Source: Neobacillus pocheonensis (GTDB lineage: Bacteria > Bacillota > Bacilli > Bacillales > Cytobacillaceae). Taken from it: a stretch of 64,000 bases of DNA. This document shows positions 26,108 through 36,115 of the stretch, piece after piece. The DNA is taken from the NCBI GenBank assembly GCA_023702235.1, contig JAMQCR010000001.1, forward strand, positions 2,418,001 to 2,482,000, written 5' to 3'. Made by a program: the position numbers and the translations under genes. How positions within the stretch are numbered: position 1 is the first letter of the stretch; each line of letters opens with the position of its first letter. The notes below the pieces were generated by a model. The model had not been told where the DNA came from. It did not search any database and saw only the letters and a program-made list of their open reading frames with translations.

Positions 26108-26242
26108 ATGATTACCGAAGAATCGAATAAAGAAAAAAACGAGGAAGAAGAAAAAAAATTGCTACTTGAACTAATTAAAATGCAAAATGAAACATTAAAA
26201 AGAATTTATAAAAATACGATTAATAAAGAAAAAAACGATTAA
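26108..26242 (+). CDS. Small charged protein, unknown
   Basis: 44 residues: MITEESNKEKNEEEEKKLLL and then ELIKMQNETLKRIYKN, helix-forming with an acidic N-half and a coiled-coil-like C-half. GAGGTG lies seven bases before the ATG and a small terminator follows, which supports a real gene. No family recognised. Confidence 0.5.
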   Translation: MITEESNKEKNEEEEKKLLLELIKMQNETLKRIYKNTINKEKND

Positions 26243-26271
26243 ATTCACCCACCAAATATTTCCTCCCATTC

Positions 26272-26294
26272 GGACGTAATAAACGTCTTTTTTA
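26272..26294 (+). terminator. Short terminator after the 44-residue gene
   Basis: GACGT-AATAA-ACGTC hairpin followed by TTTTTTATT. Confidence 0.6.
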
Positions 26295-26444
26295 TTGTGC
26301 CTCATTCTTGGAAACATTCATGAAACGTTCATAAAAACCCCATAAAATCTAAGTCGAAATGCTATTTTTACATTTATAATATCTTTATATTGTTTAGTTT
26401 TTATTGGTCGCATCAGTCTGATAAACCACATTAAGGAGAAAAAA

Positions 26445-27334
26445 ATGAATATTTTATCGATAGTGACAATAGCAGTTATTTCCCTAATGACTGCCTATTC
26501 CATTTACCTTGTAAATAGGGAGAAAAACAAACTTGCTTGCATGTCAGGCATGATGATTGCCATGGCCGTTGCAATGATGGATGGTCTTCTTTCAGGATAT
26601 GCAATTGGGGTATACTCTGGTGATATGTTCCTATCGTGCGGATTTGGTCTGATCATTGGATTTATCATTGGATTCTTAGCTGGTCAGCCAATAGGACTTA
26701 TGGCGGCACTGAATGGGGCCATTGCCGGCTTAATGAGCGGCCTTATGGGAGCAATGCTCGGCGTCATCCTACAAATTGAAAACCCGTCAATTATGCTTGG
26801 GATTTTACTAGGTATGTATGTCATTATCCTCGGCCTTGTTATTTTGTTTATATTAGTAGAAACGAATGATAGGTTTACCTTAGATACGCAAGCCATTTCA
26901 CCGTTTGCGATTTTATCCGCTGGCGTCGTGCTCGTGACATTATTATTATTTTTGTATAGCAACGATATTATTAAAATCCCAGGGAATACAGCTTCAATCC
27001 AGGCTCAAGTTAATCAAACAGCAAGTAGTCCTAGTGCCACCCAGACTGAAATCGATGTTACAAAGGAAAATGCTCCAAAAATTAAGATGGAAGTCTCACA
27101 AACAGGATATTCACCTAATGTTATTCGCGTAAAAAAAGGCGTACCTGTTGAGCTTGAAATCAAGAATCCACTCGAGAATAGTTGTTTATCCACCTTCACT
27201 TTACCTGAATTTAACATTAACAACGTAAACTTAAAAGTGGGGACAACCAATTTATCCTTTACTCCTGACAAAACAGGCGAATATACCTTAGCTGTGGGAT
27301 GGGAATGTTTAAAGGGACTGTTATTGTAGAATAA
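26445..27334 (+). pseudogene. Membrane protein with C-terminal cupredoxin domain, frameshift near the end
   Basis: About 296 residues when corrected. Five or six membrane helices fill residues 1-180 and are rich in Met and Gly (GLMSGLMGAMLG). A linker rich in Ser/Thr follows, then a cupredoxin-like domain (about 205-296, MEVSQTGYSPNVIRVKKGVPVELEIKN). Loss of one T at 27288-27289 turns the conserved end YTFSCGMGMFKGTVIVE (a Cys/Met copper-ligand loop) into YTLAVGWECLKGLLL. The corrected stop is 27332-27334. The likely role is copper binding or handling at the outer membrane face. It is convergent with a two-component system that may sense the same signal. The frameshift is in a T-run and is probably a sequencing error. 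Confidence 0.78.
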
Positions 27335-27437
27335 ACTCAAGTAATGAGCCCCTTTATTGTCCCAATCAAAAAGAGACCCTTTTATGAAAGTTCCAAGACT
27401 ATCTGCCTGGCGATCTTTTCTTTTCCTTTCACAAGTC

Positions 27438-28724
27438 TCAACTTTTTTGTGCACGGGGGAAAATAATTTCAATCATTGTCCCTTTACCCAGGGTACTTTC
27501 AACCTTTGTCTTTCCATGATGCTTTTCAATAATCCATTTTGCGATTGACAACCCCAGTCCCATGCCTTCGGCTTCTGTCCGGGCTTTATCGCTTTGATAA
27601 AAGCGATCAAAGATTTTTGGAATATCCTGTTCAGCAATTCCAATCCCATTATCTTTTACACGAAGGATAATTGAGGAACTGGTCTTCTGACAGCAAAGCC
27701 AGATTTCTCCGCCTTCGTTTGTGTATTTCATTGCATTGTCCAATAATATAACGATCAGTTGATGGATTCTTTCTTTATCGGCCATAAATTTAACCGATTC
27801 GGGAGCATCCAAATGAATTGACTTTCCTTGATAGGAAACAATTTCCTCATAATGCTGGGTTAATTCTTTTAAAAGCTCGTCTAATCGAAAGGCTTGCTTT
27901 TTCATTTCAATTTGATCGGAATCAGACCTTGCTAGTGTTAAAAGATTGGCAACTAGTTTCGAAAGTCGTCTTGATTCATTTGAAATCGTGGAAACGTCGT
28001 GAATCTTATCTTTTATCGTTGCCGATGGTGCCCGAAAAAGTAAATCTGTTTTTGCTTGAATAACAGCCAAAGGGGTTCTAAGCTCATGTGATGCATCCGA
28101 TACAAACTGCTGCTGCTTTTTCCAGGCTTTCTTTATCGGAACAAGAGACCTTCCCGCTAGGAAATAACCAGAAGCAATCGCACACAGTACGCCAATTCCA
28201 CAGCCAACCACTATGATTAACAAAAGCCTGTTTAACAATTCGTTTTCCGAATTTACATTTCGGATGACTTGAACGGTAAATTGGCCATATCCGGGTATAT
28301 CAATATGGGTGGCAAGGGAGCGAAAGGAAAAATTGTCGATATCAACATCCTCTAAAGTATCCAATTTTTTTGGACGGATTAACTTCTCGTTCCCAATAAA
28401 TAGGTCTGACTCACGATTTTGTTCTGCCAATAGGTTATTCTTCCTATCCCAAACTAATGTTAGGATCCTAGGGTCCCGGTGGATAAATCTTGGAGCAACA
28501 CCACTTTCTCCTAGCTGTTGTTGTTTCTGTTTCTGTTGCTTCTGTTGTGGTTGCTGCTGCGGTTGATTTTCAAAATGATTAACGGCATCAAGTAAGGATT
28601 GATTAACATCCTTATATAATTGATTCTGAGTATAAAAATAGATAATACTTCCAAGAATACTGATTAAAACGATAAATACCAATGAGTTCAATAAAGTAAG
28701 CCGAATATGCGTTTGCCGAAACAT
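27438..28724 (-). CDS. Two-component sensor histidine kinase
   Basis: 428 residues. Membrane helices at about 9-31 and 165-190 bracket an extracytoplasmic region that begins with a striking Gln-rich tract (residues 54-70). HAMP-like linker, then HisKA with the phosphoacceptor His213 in SDASHELRTPLAVI, N box LLDNAMKYTNEGG, G1 DNGIGIAEQD and G2 GMGLGLSIAKWI. It phosphorylates the response regulator encoded 12 bases upstream. Signal unknown; the neighbouring convergent gene encodes a cupredoxin-domain membrane protein. Confidence 0.93.
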   Translation of the reverse strand: MFRQTHIRLTLLNSLVFIVLISILGSIIYFYTQNQLYKDVNQSLLDAVNHFENQPQQQPQQKQQKQKQQQLGESGVAPRFIHRDPRILTLVWDRKNNLLAEQNRESDLFIGNEKLIRPKKLDTLEDVDIDNFSFRSLATHIDIPGYGQFTVQVIRNVNSENELLNRLLLIIVVGCGIGVLCAIASGYFLAGRSLVPIKKAWKKQQQFVSDASHELRTPLAVIQAKTDLLFRAPSATIKDKIHDVSTISNESRRLSKLVANLLTLARSDSDQIEMKKQAFRLDELLKELTQHYEEIVSYQGKSIHLDAPESVKFMADKERIHQLIVILLDNAMKYTNEGGEIWLCCQKTSSSIILRVKDNGIGIAEQDIPKIFDRFYQSDKARTEAEGMGLGLSIAKWIIEKHHGKTKVESTLGKGTMIEIIFPRAQKS

Positions 28725-28736
28725 CTACTGTCTCCT

Positions 28737-29408
28737 TTATTCGTCATTCAGCATATATCCGACTCCACGAATGGTTTTGATATCCGTGTGATAGCCAAAC
28801 GGTTCAAGTTTTTTACGAAGATGATGCATAAAAACCTCAACAATTGCAATTGTCGTATCAGAATCAAATCCCCAAACACGGTCATAGATTTGTTCTTTTG
28901 TTAAAATTGCTCCCTTATTTTGAATCATGTATTCCAACATTTCATATTGTTTTGATGTCATCTTGACCTGTTGACCATCTACGATGATATCTCTTTCTTT
29001 TCCTAACATCTCGATACCGCGAAATTGAATCGTTTGATTCGTTGTTAAACTTCCACTTCTGCGGAGTAAAGCACGAATCCTTGCCTTTAACTCAGCCGCT
29101 TGAAAGGGCTTGACCAAATAATCATCACCGCCGCTATCCAATCCCTTCACACGGTCTTCCAAAGAATCCCTTGCTGTTAGAAATAGGACAGGAGTTTTAG
29201 ATCCTTCCTTCCTTAGTGTCTTAAGAACTTCAAATCCATCAATTTCCGGAATCATCACATCTAGGACTATTGCATCATGAATATTTTGCAATCCTAAAAA
29301 CAAAGCATCCTCCCCATTTGTTGCTTGATCGACTTCAAATTCATCCGCTAAAAGCTGAACAATTGACTCTAGCAATGAGATATTGTCTTCCACTACCAAC
29401 AACCGCAA
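28737..29408 (-). CDS. OmpR/PhoB-type response regulator
   Basis: 223 residues. Receiver domain with phosphoacceptor Asp50 in AIVLDVMIPEIDGF, the acidic pocket VVEDN at the start and Lys in DDYLVKPF. The C-terminal winged-helix DNA-binding domain ends MHHLRKKLEPFGYHTDIKTI and RGVGYML. It leads the two-gene operon with the kinase. Targets are not visible from the sequence. Confidence 0.95.
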   Translation of the reverse strand: MRLLVVEDNISLLESIVQLLADEFEVDQATNGEDALFLGLQNIHDAIVLDVMIPEIDGFEVLKTLRKEGSKTPVLFLTARDSLEDRVKGLDSGGDDYLVKPFQAAELKARIRALLRRSGSLTTNQTIQFRGIEMLGKERDIIVDGQQVKMTSKQYEMLEYMIQNKGAILTKEQIYDRVWGFDSDTTIAIVEVFMHHLRKKLEPFGYHTDIKTIRGVGYMLNDE

Positions 29409-29590
29409 CTAAACCCGCTCCTTTATTTTAAAAAAATCCAACTCTGAATGTTCTAATTAACATTATATAGCAAACAAAGCGGCCGCAAAAATGCGAATCG
29501 CTTTGGAAATCCTACAAAAAACTCTTCTAGAGAATCTATCTTTTGTTTTAAACCTTTTTTGCAGATTAGTGGTTACATGGAAGCAGCTAA

Positions 29591-30471
29591 CTACCACATA
29601 TTTAAGATATAGTGTTTCAACATTTTTAGTTTAATTTTAAGTGGTGTTTTTTGCTCTAGAAAATCAAGATTTTTCATCATATGTTTCTTAACATCCTTTA
29701 AAAGATTTGCTTTCACAAATCTTTTTAGAATGCGATCAATGTCAGGGTATCTTTCAAGGAGAATTTGTTTAGATGCGATTCTAAGCTTCTCTTTTTCCGG
29801 CCGAAGGAGGTTCCGCCAATATGGTGAATATAGGCTTCCTTAGCGACAACAAGCTTAAAACCCTTTTGTCTGGCTCTCATACACCAGTCGGTTTCCTCAC
29901 CATACCCTCTTTTAAAGGCCGCTGCATCAAAAATCCCTACAGAATTTAACGCTTTTCTCTTAATAAACATACAGAAACCAATTAAAAGCGGAGCTTCGAC
30001 AAATCCATGATTGTTTGACTTTCTAAATGCTTCAAATAACTCTTCAAATGTAAATAAATCATTAATTTGTGAATTGCTCGTTGGTGTTCCGGAAATAATG
30101 CCATAATTACTCATTGGATTCACTGCAGCAATTGTCTCATCTTGGTAGGCGACATTCTGTAAGACTCTTAACCACGATTTTGTCACGATTGTATCACTAT
30201 TGATAACAATCACATCATTTTCGCTTACGGAAAAACCATTATTCACATTAGCAGGGAAACCAAGATTTTTTTCATTGAGAACCAGAATAATATTGGCATA
30301 CTTATCCGCATAATAATTCATTAATTCTTGAATTCGATTATCTGGACTACAATCATCTAGTAGAAATAAATTAAAGGAGTCCATGTCAGTATTTTGTAAG
30401 ATACTATCAATACAATTTTTCGTTTCTTCATAAGAATTGTATATGGGTAGCAAAATATCGACTTTTTCCAT
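29591..30471 (-). pseudogene. Family 2 glycosyltransferase, C-terminal frameshift
   Basis: About 293 residues when corrected. GT-A fold: VDILLPIYNSYEETKNCI at the start, LLDDCSPDN (DxD-like nucleotide binding), ALNSVGIFDAAAF and RGYGEETDWCMRARQKGFKL. The frame breaks at the GGCC 29799-29802: FGRKKRS should read FGPEKEKLRIASKQILLERY, continuing to a stop at 29591. The ATG at 30471 follows GGGAG by eight bases and starts two bases after the UDP-glucose dehydrogenase stop. It likely adds a sugar to an exopolysaccharide or teichuronic-type polymer. Probably functional; the lesion matches the GGCC error pattern. Confidence 0.84.
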
Positions 30472-30472
30472 A

Positions 30473-31795
30473 CTACCGTCTCCCGACTGGATAATACTTG
30501 TACAACTGTCGAACAACTTTATTGTTGGCATGTAAATTCCGCAAATCAAAAATGTAATGATCTTTCATCAAGCTTTTCATTTTGGTAAGAGATATCTCTC
30601 GAAATTGATGCCACTCCGTTACAAATACGGCTGCGTCAACATTTTCGATTGCTTCATATTCATCCTCACAATATGTTATGGATTGAGCAAACTCAGCTAG
30701 TCGCCATTGGGCTTCCTTCATTCCTTGTGGGCAATACGCTTTTATTGAGGCTCCTTTATCGCACAATCCCTTTATAATATCGATACTAGGAGCGTCGCGA
30801 CAATCATCTGTTTCTGGTTTAAAAGATAATCCTAAAATCGCAATCGTTTTACCCTTCATACCGTTCATCGACTTCATCATTTTTTCAACCATACGCAACT
30901 TTTGTTTTTTATTGGCATCAATTGCACCTTGAATTACCTTTAATTCTTCGCCATACTTTTTGGCAATTTCCACGATATCATTCGTATCCTTTGGAAAACA
31001 GGAGCCCCCATAGCCTGGACCTGCTTGAAGAAATTTCGGAGAAATACGCTCATCCATCCCCATGGCAAGAGCAATTTTTTGGACATTGGCATCCACTTTT
31101 TCAGCTAAAAGAGCCATTTCGTTAATAAAGGAAATTTTTACTGCTAAAAAGGAGTTAGCCGCATATTTAATCATTTCTGCGGTTTGGATATCTGTGAAAA
31201 CAAATGGGGTATCATTTTGGTATAGTACTTTATAAACTTGCTTCATTATCTCAGCAGCGCGTTCACTTTCAGAGCCGATTATAACGCGGTCTGGGCTTAA
31301 ACAGTCAGAAACAGCTTTCCCCTCGCGCAAAAATTCCGGGTTGGATACAATATCAAAGGAATATTCTTTATTTCTAACATTAAAAATACTCTGAATTGTT
31401 TCCTTTACTAACTGACCAGTTCCTATAGGTACTGTTGATTTATTAACAACCACCTTATAGCTATTCACAAACTTTCCGATATTCTTAGCTACATCAATAA
31501 CATAGGTTAAATCCGCACTTCCATCCTCTTTCGGAGGTGTACCGACAGCTATAAAGATAACATCACAATTCTGTACCGTATACTCCATATCAGTCATAAA
31601 TGTTAATCGTCCTGCCTCAACATTTCGGTCCATAATAGCTTTTAATCCTGGTTCATAAATCGGCACGATTCCTTTATTTAACAAATCTATTTTATCTTTC
31701 TCAACATCCATACATATGACCTGTTGACCAAATTCTGCAAGGATAATCCCTTGTACAAGGCCAACATATCCTGTTCCAACTACCCCAATCTTCAT
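30473..31795 (-). CDS. UDP-glucose 6-dehydrogenase (TuaD/Ugd family)
   Basis: 440 residues. It converts UDP-glucose to UDP-glucuronate with 2 NAD+. N-terminal Rossmann motif GVVGTGYVGLVQG, FIAVGTPPKEDGSADL, the central dimer helix, catalytic Cys in GYGGSCFPKDTND (about residue 260) and a C-terminal domain with LGLSFKPETDDCRDAPS. It overlaps the upstream glycosyltransferase by four bases (ATGA) and is followed directly by another. Supplies UDP-GlcA for surface polysaccharide made by its neighbours. Confidence 0.95.
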   Translation of the reverse strand: MKIGVVGTGYVGLVQGIILAEFGQQVICMDVEKDKIDLLNKGIVPIYEPGLKAIMDRNVEAGRLTFMTDMEYTVQNCDVIFIAVGTPPKEDGSADLTYVIDVAKNIGKFVNSYKVVVNKSTVPIGTGQLVKETIQSIFNVRNKEYSFDIVSNPEFLREGKAVSDCLSPDRVIIGSESERAAEIMKQVYKVLYQNDTPFVFTDIQTAEMIKYAANSFLAVKISFINEMALLAEKVDANVQKIALAMGMDERISPKFLQAGPGYGGSCFPKDTNDIVEIAKKYGEELKVIQGAIDANKKQKLRMVEKMMKSMNGMKGKTIAILGLSFKPETDDCRDAPSIDIIKGLCDKGASIKAYCPQGMKEAQWRLAEFAQSITYCEDEYEAIENVDAAVFVTEWHQFREISLTKMKSLMKDHYIFDLRNLHANNKVVRQLYKYYPVGRR

Positions 31796-32616
31796 ACCCG
31801 GTCCCTCTCATTAAATACTTTATCAACCACTTTATAGAACAAATATTTCGAGAAGTGTTTCGTTGAATTGAACCTCATGCCTTTTTGACTTTCGTTATAA
31901 TATAAAACCTTATTGTATAGTGCTTTATTTATCAAATGGGATTCTTTTAAATCTGGATACTTCTTAAAAAACTGCTTAAGAGCTTCTATTTCACTTACCT
32001 TGCTGCTAATGCTGTCATTGTGAATTTCAACATTAACAAGTACTTCGTCAAGATGATGAACGAGATATTTTTTAGAAACCCTTAAGCAGAAATCCCAGTC
32101 CTGATATCTTTTTAAATTTTCATCAAAAAGGGTGTTCCATGCGACTTCCTTTTTCATAAAAATGGTTTGAGTACTAATAAAATTCCCCCGCTCTAGCAGA
32201 TGTTCCATTTCTTCAGGTTCAATTTTACGATTAGGTACCATACCACGTGAGCTATTAATAAGTTTTAAACTGCAAAAACACATATCCACTTCAGGATTTT
32301 CTACCATAAATTCAACTTGTTTTTCTATCTTTGTAGGTAACCAGATGTCATCGCTGTCCTGAAAAGCAATGTAATTTCCTTTTGCCATTAAAATGCCTGT
32401 ATTTCTTGCCCCATTCGCGCCTTTAAGACGAGCATTAGGTATATATTTTATTTTGTCACTTTGAAAAGATTCAACAACTTCCTTTGTATTATCAGTCGAA
32501 AAATCATCGACAATAATGATTTCCTTAGGCGAAACGGTCTGCTCAAGAACGCTATTTATCGATTTATATAAAAGATGAGCTCTATTATAGGTAGGAATGA
32601 TGACTGAAACATCCAA
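31792..32616 (-). CDS. Family 2 glycosyltransferase
   Basis: 274 residues. GT-A domain: VSVIIPTYNRAHLLYKSI, IIIVDDFSTDNTKEVV, LKGANGARNTGILMAKG and FQDSDDIWLPTKIEKQ (the DxD equivalent), then YQDWDFCLRVSKKY. First gene of the three-gene block with UDP-glucose dehydrogenase and a second glycosyltransferase. Sugar donor and acceptor cannot be told; UDP-GlcA use is plausible from the context. Confidence 0.9.
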   Translation of the reverse strand: MDVSVIIPTYNRAHLLYKSINSVLEQTVSPKEIIIVDDFSTDNTKEVVESFQSDKIKYIPNARLKGANGARNTGILMAKGNYIAFQDSDDIWLPTKIEKQVEFMVENPEVDMCFCSLKLINSSRGMVPNRKIEPEEMEHLLERGNFISTQTIFMKKEVAWNTLFDENLKRYQDWDFCLRVSKKYLVHHLDEVLVNVEIHNDSISSKVSEIEALKQFFKKYPDLKESHLINKALYNKVLYYNESQKGMRFNSTKHFSKYLFYKVVDKVFNERDRV

Positions 32617-32790
32617 AAAAACACTTCCCCTTTCTCATTAACATGCTTCACGAAGAAAACCATTGGTCGAATACAAGCTAATGATTAAATTAATAAAGGG
32701 ATTATGGCTTCCAAGCGAAACACTAATAATGCTTGGAAACCTTATATCCCCCTTAAAACAAAGCGATCGCATCGCCTCTATTTTTAGTAA

Positions 32791-33957
32791 CTATTCATAA
32801 CGAAGAGCCTGAATAGGATTTAATTTTGAAGCTTTATTCGCTGGGAATACTCCAAACACAACACCAACAACAACTGAGAATAAAAATGCCATGACAATAA
32901 CAGATGTCGAATTAGTAACCGTCATGTTCAAAGCCGAAGATAGAATTTTCCCTAGTCCCAGTCCAAATAAAATTCCGATGATACCTCCCATTGAGCTCAA
33001 GACCGCTGCTTCAATTAAGAATTGTAACATAACATCGCGTCTTTTGGCACCTATCGCTTTTCGAATACCGATTTCTTTCGTCCTTTCTGAAACGGAAACA
33101 AGCATGATATTCATTATTCCGATTCCACCCACAAGTAAGGAAATACCTGCGATTCCACCTAACATCATCGTCATCGTATTTGTTACCGAACTCATTGTGT
33201 CCATTAAATCCTTCTGATTCATTACAGTAAATTGATCGGTATTGTTAGGGAACATAGATGCCATTTTTGCTTGAACTTCAGCCATTACAAAATCTAGTTG
33301 ATCTTGGCTTTTACCTTGTAGGTATACTGTATTGATATTGGTGTTTTTCACTAATCGTTCACCAGTGCTAAGTGGAACGATGACCACATCATCACCACTT
33401 GAGCCAAGTGAGCTTCCTTTAGAAGCTAAAACGCCGACTACTTTAAAGGAAGTTCCATCCACCTGTATAAATTGACCAACAGGATTATCCGTCCCAAAAA
33501 ACGTTTGGGCCGTAGTGGCACCCAGGACAGCAATCTTTTGCCTAAATTCAATGTCAAGGTCTGTTAAAAAACGCCCTTGACTTACATTTATATTACGAAC
33601 AGTTGAGTAGGCAGCATTTGTTGCATTTAAAGAAACTTGTGCTGACGTGCGGTCCTTTTTCACAGAGACCCGCCCTGAAACAACTGGAGATACTGTCTTT
33701 ACTCCGTTCAATGAGCTTAGTTTAGCAATCTTATCTTCTGTTAAAGATAACTGCGAACCAAAGGTATTTACTGTTAAAAGGTTGGTCCCTAACTGATTGA
33801 TTTGGTTTTGCACGTTTGTGGTTGAACCCTGTGCCATCGAAACCAGTACAATAACAGATGAAACACCAATAATGATCCCAAGCATGGTTAAAACAGATCG
33901 CAGCTTGTTACTTTTAATACTACGAAGGGCCATTTTAATGGATTGAAAGATGCCCAA
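32791..33957 (-). CDS. MacB/FtsX-type ABC exporter permease (YknZ-like)
   Basis: 388 residues. One N-terminal helix after [20 protein letters not shown], a large extracytoplasmic MacB-PCD domain (about 45-260), then three helices with the conserved [18 protein letters not shown] coupling motif and a [15 protein letters not shown] end. It forms an export system with the ATPase and MacA-like protein upstream, as in the YknXYZ / YvrPON systems of B. subtilis. Start is the TTG at 33957, which overlaps the run-on end of the ATPase frame. Confidence 0.92.
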   Translation of the reverse strand: MGIFQSIKMALRSIKSNKLRSVLTMLGIIIGVSSVIVLVSMAQGSTTNVQNQINQLGTNLLTVNTFGSQLSLTEDKIAKLSSLNGVKTVSPVVSGRVSVKKDRTSAQVSLNATNAAYSTVRNINVSQGRFLTDLDIEFRQKIAVLGATTAQTFFGTDNPVGQFIQVDGTSFKVVGVLASKGSSLGSSGDDVVIVPLSTGERLVKNTNINTVYLQGKSQDQLDFVMAEVQAKMASMFPNNTDQFTVMNQKDLMDTMSSVTNTMTMMLGGIAGISLLVGGIGIMNIMLVSVSERTKEIGIRKAIGAKRRDVMLQFLIEAAVLSSMGGIIGILFGLGLGKILSSALNMTVTNSTSVIVMAFLFSVVVGVVFGVFPANKASKLNPIQALRYE

Positions 33958-34641
33958 GGAGCTACCCCATTTTCTAACAATTGTCCATCCTGGATACTGA
34001 CCATTCTGCCTGCTTGCTTTGCAATTGCTAAATCATGAGTAATTAAGATAATCGTATGACCTAATTCATTCAATTCCTTTATTACTTCAAGGATTTCTTT
34101 ACTTGTCCTGCTATCGAGAGCCCCAGTTGGTTCGTCAGCAAGTAATATAGGAGGATTCCCTGCAATTGCTCTAGCGATGGCAACCCGTTGCTGCTGGCCC
34201 CTGAAAGTTGGGTAGGCAAGTGCCCTGCACGGTTCGACAACCCAACTTTTTTTAGGGCTTCCAATGACATTTCCCGACGTTGTTTAGTAGGTACCCCTGC
34301 ATATAACAGCGGGAGTTCAACATTTCAACTGCTGTCATCTTCGTTAGAAGATTAAAGTTTTGAAATATGAAACCGATTTTTTGATTACGAATCGTCGCTA
34401 ACTGGTTATCATTCATTTTCCCTATGTCTTTCTCATCAAGAAGGTATGTTCCGGAATCAGGCCGATCAAGGCAGCCAATCATGTTCATTAACGTCGATTT
34501 GCCTGAACCAGATGGGCCGATAATCGCTAAAAACTCGCCTTTTTTAATTTCGAGTGAAACATTATTTAATGCATGAACGGTTTCACCGCCCAGCTTATAA
34601 GATTTCATTATATTGCTCATATTAATAATAGGTGTGCTCAT
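33888..34641 (-). pseudogene. MacB-type ABC exporter ATPase (YknY-like), two frameshifts
   Basis: LolD/MacB-type ATPase. Walker A IGPSGSGKSTLMNMIG is in the first frame, as is the Q-loop FIFQNFNLL. One A is lost at about 34323 (GAAATGTTG for GAAAATGTT), so [14 protein letters not shown] is in frame 2. One G is lost at the GGCC 34196-34201, which breaks the signature [15 protein letters not shown]. Walker [14 protein letters not shown] and switch LITHD follow in frame 3. The frame as given runs over the permease start to 33888; the natural end is probably near 33965. Both indels fit sequencing error and the gene is likely intact in the organism. Confidence 0.85.
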
Positions 34642-35719
34642 TAATTACCACTCCTTCCGTTGCCGGAGCCACCGGATCTGTTTCCACCTCCATACTGACG
34701 ACCTGAGCCGCCCATACCACCAAATCCACCAAATCCACCTTGCATCATTTTTGCATTGACAGTGGAGTTTGAAATGACAAGGTTTGGTAAACGAACAGTT
34801 TCTCCTTCAGTTAAACCTTGGGTTATTTCTACATAATCTGCATTTGCTAAGCCCGTTTGAACAATGACACGAGAACTATTGCCCCATTGGTTACCACTAC
34901 CACTTCCTTGGCTTCTTCGACTGCCTTGATATCCTTGGTTTCCTTGATTGCTTGTGCTGCCTTGATTGCTTTGGTTCCCTTGGCTATTTTGGTTATTCTG
35001 GCTGCTTTTGCAAGCATAACGAATTTTTCGCCATTTATGTCATGCACCGCATCCACTGGTACAAACAAAGCATTGTCCTTGCTTGCTGTTAGAATATTAG
35101 CCTCGGTGCTCATCCCAACTTTTAAGCCTGAAGGTTTGTCAAAATGAACGGTAACGTCGAAGGTAGAAACCCCGTTTGTTGTTGTTCCTTCATTTGCAAC
35201 ACCTGTTACTTTACCCGTAAAGGTTTGATCAGGAAGTGCACTTACTTTTATCGTTGCTGTTTGCCCAACAGTAACCTTTGGTATATCAAGTTCATCTATT
35301 TGGGATAATGCTTGTAAATCATTGTAATTTGTTAGATGGGCAACCGCTTGTCCGATTGATACCCGTTCCCCTGCTTGAACATTAATCGCGGTAATCGTAC
35401 CATCGGCTGGTGCTGTGATCGGATCGCTTCCATCTGTAAACGTAATGAGGCTTTCTCCTGCTTTAACTGTATCCCCAGCATTTACTAATACCTCTGCGAT
35501 ACTGTTATTATTAATCGTTGACTTAATATCTTCAGTTGTAACAGGTTGAACCGTACCAGAACCACTTACGGTTACTTGAAATTTTCCTTTTTGTACTACA
35601 GCGGTTCGCATTTGCGTGGTCGCTCCCTGTTGTGATGCACTCGTCTTTGAGGCATACAATTGATAGCCACCAGCGCCTACCACAATGATAATAATGATAG
35701 TAATGATCCATTTTTTCAT
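34641..35719 (-). pseudogene. MacA/YknX-like periplasmic-adaptor-type protein, frameshifted
   Basis: About 359 residues when corrected. An N-terminal membrane anchor is followed by HlyD-type lipoyl/barrel domains (VSGSGTVQPVTTEDIKS, ITAPADGTITAINVQAGERV, FDVTVHFDKPSGLKVGM). One A is lost at about 35006-35009; the true frame then gives a Gln/Asn/Ser-rich low-complexity stretch (repeats of NQGNQG type), a second domain VQTGLANADYVEITQGLTEG and a Gly-rich tail. The stop overlaps the ATPase start (TAATG). It links the transporter to the outside as an accessory subunit. Confidence 0.85.
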
Positions 35720-35884
35720 CTGTGCTTTCTCCTTTTCTCATCCATGGTTTAACTGAATTTTTCCGCCACAAAACAATTAATTTTGGGAACAACCCTATTA
35801 TTAGGTTCCTTCCTTAACTTTTCCTTAAAAAAGTTAAGGAACCCTAAGGATTAATATTTTCATAGAGGAAATTACGGTCTCAAA

Positions 35885-35923
35885 AAAGATAAGCACGATG
35901 ACTCATAATTGTGCTTATCTTAA
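35885..35923 (-). terminator. Terminator of the 24-codon gene
   Basis: AAGATAAGCAC ... GTGCTTATCTT, an 11-base perfect stem with a T-run on the minus strand, right after the small ORF. Confidence 0.75.
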
Positions 35924-35927
35924 AAAC

Positions 35928-36002
35928 TTACATATTTGTAGAAATATCTGAAACAACCCGATTATTGTCCTTTTTAAAAGGCCACCAGTTGGCATCTTCC
36001 AT
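35928..36002 (-). CDS. Candidate 24-residue small protein
   Basis: ATG at 36002 with a strong GGAGG (36017-36013) ten bases upstream encodes MEDANWWPFKKDNNRVVSDI and then STNM-stop. A TATAAT lies upstream on the same strand (about 36054-36059) and an 11-base terminator stem follows at once, so the unit has promoter, ribosome site, ORF and terminator. The peptide is polar with a WWPF motif, has no signal or membrane segment, and is of no family I recognise. It fills the 35720-36115 gap. Confidence 0.5.
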   Translation of the reverse strand: MEDANWWPFKKDNNRVVSDISTNM

Positions 36003-36115
36003 TTAAATAAAACCTCCAATCTCTACTAAAAACAAATTATTAACCTTTATTTTAATTATAATCTAATAGACTAACCCACCAAATCAGCCCTTTTCTATTG
36101 ACCTATGCCTTATCA

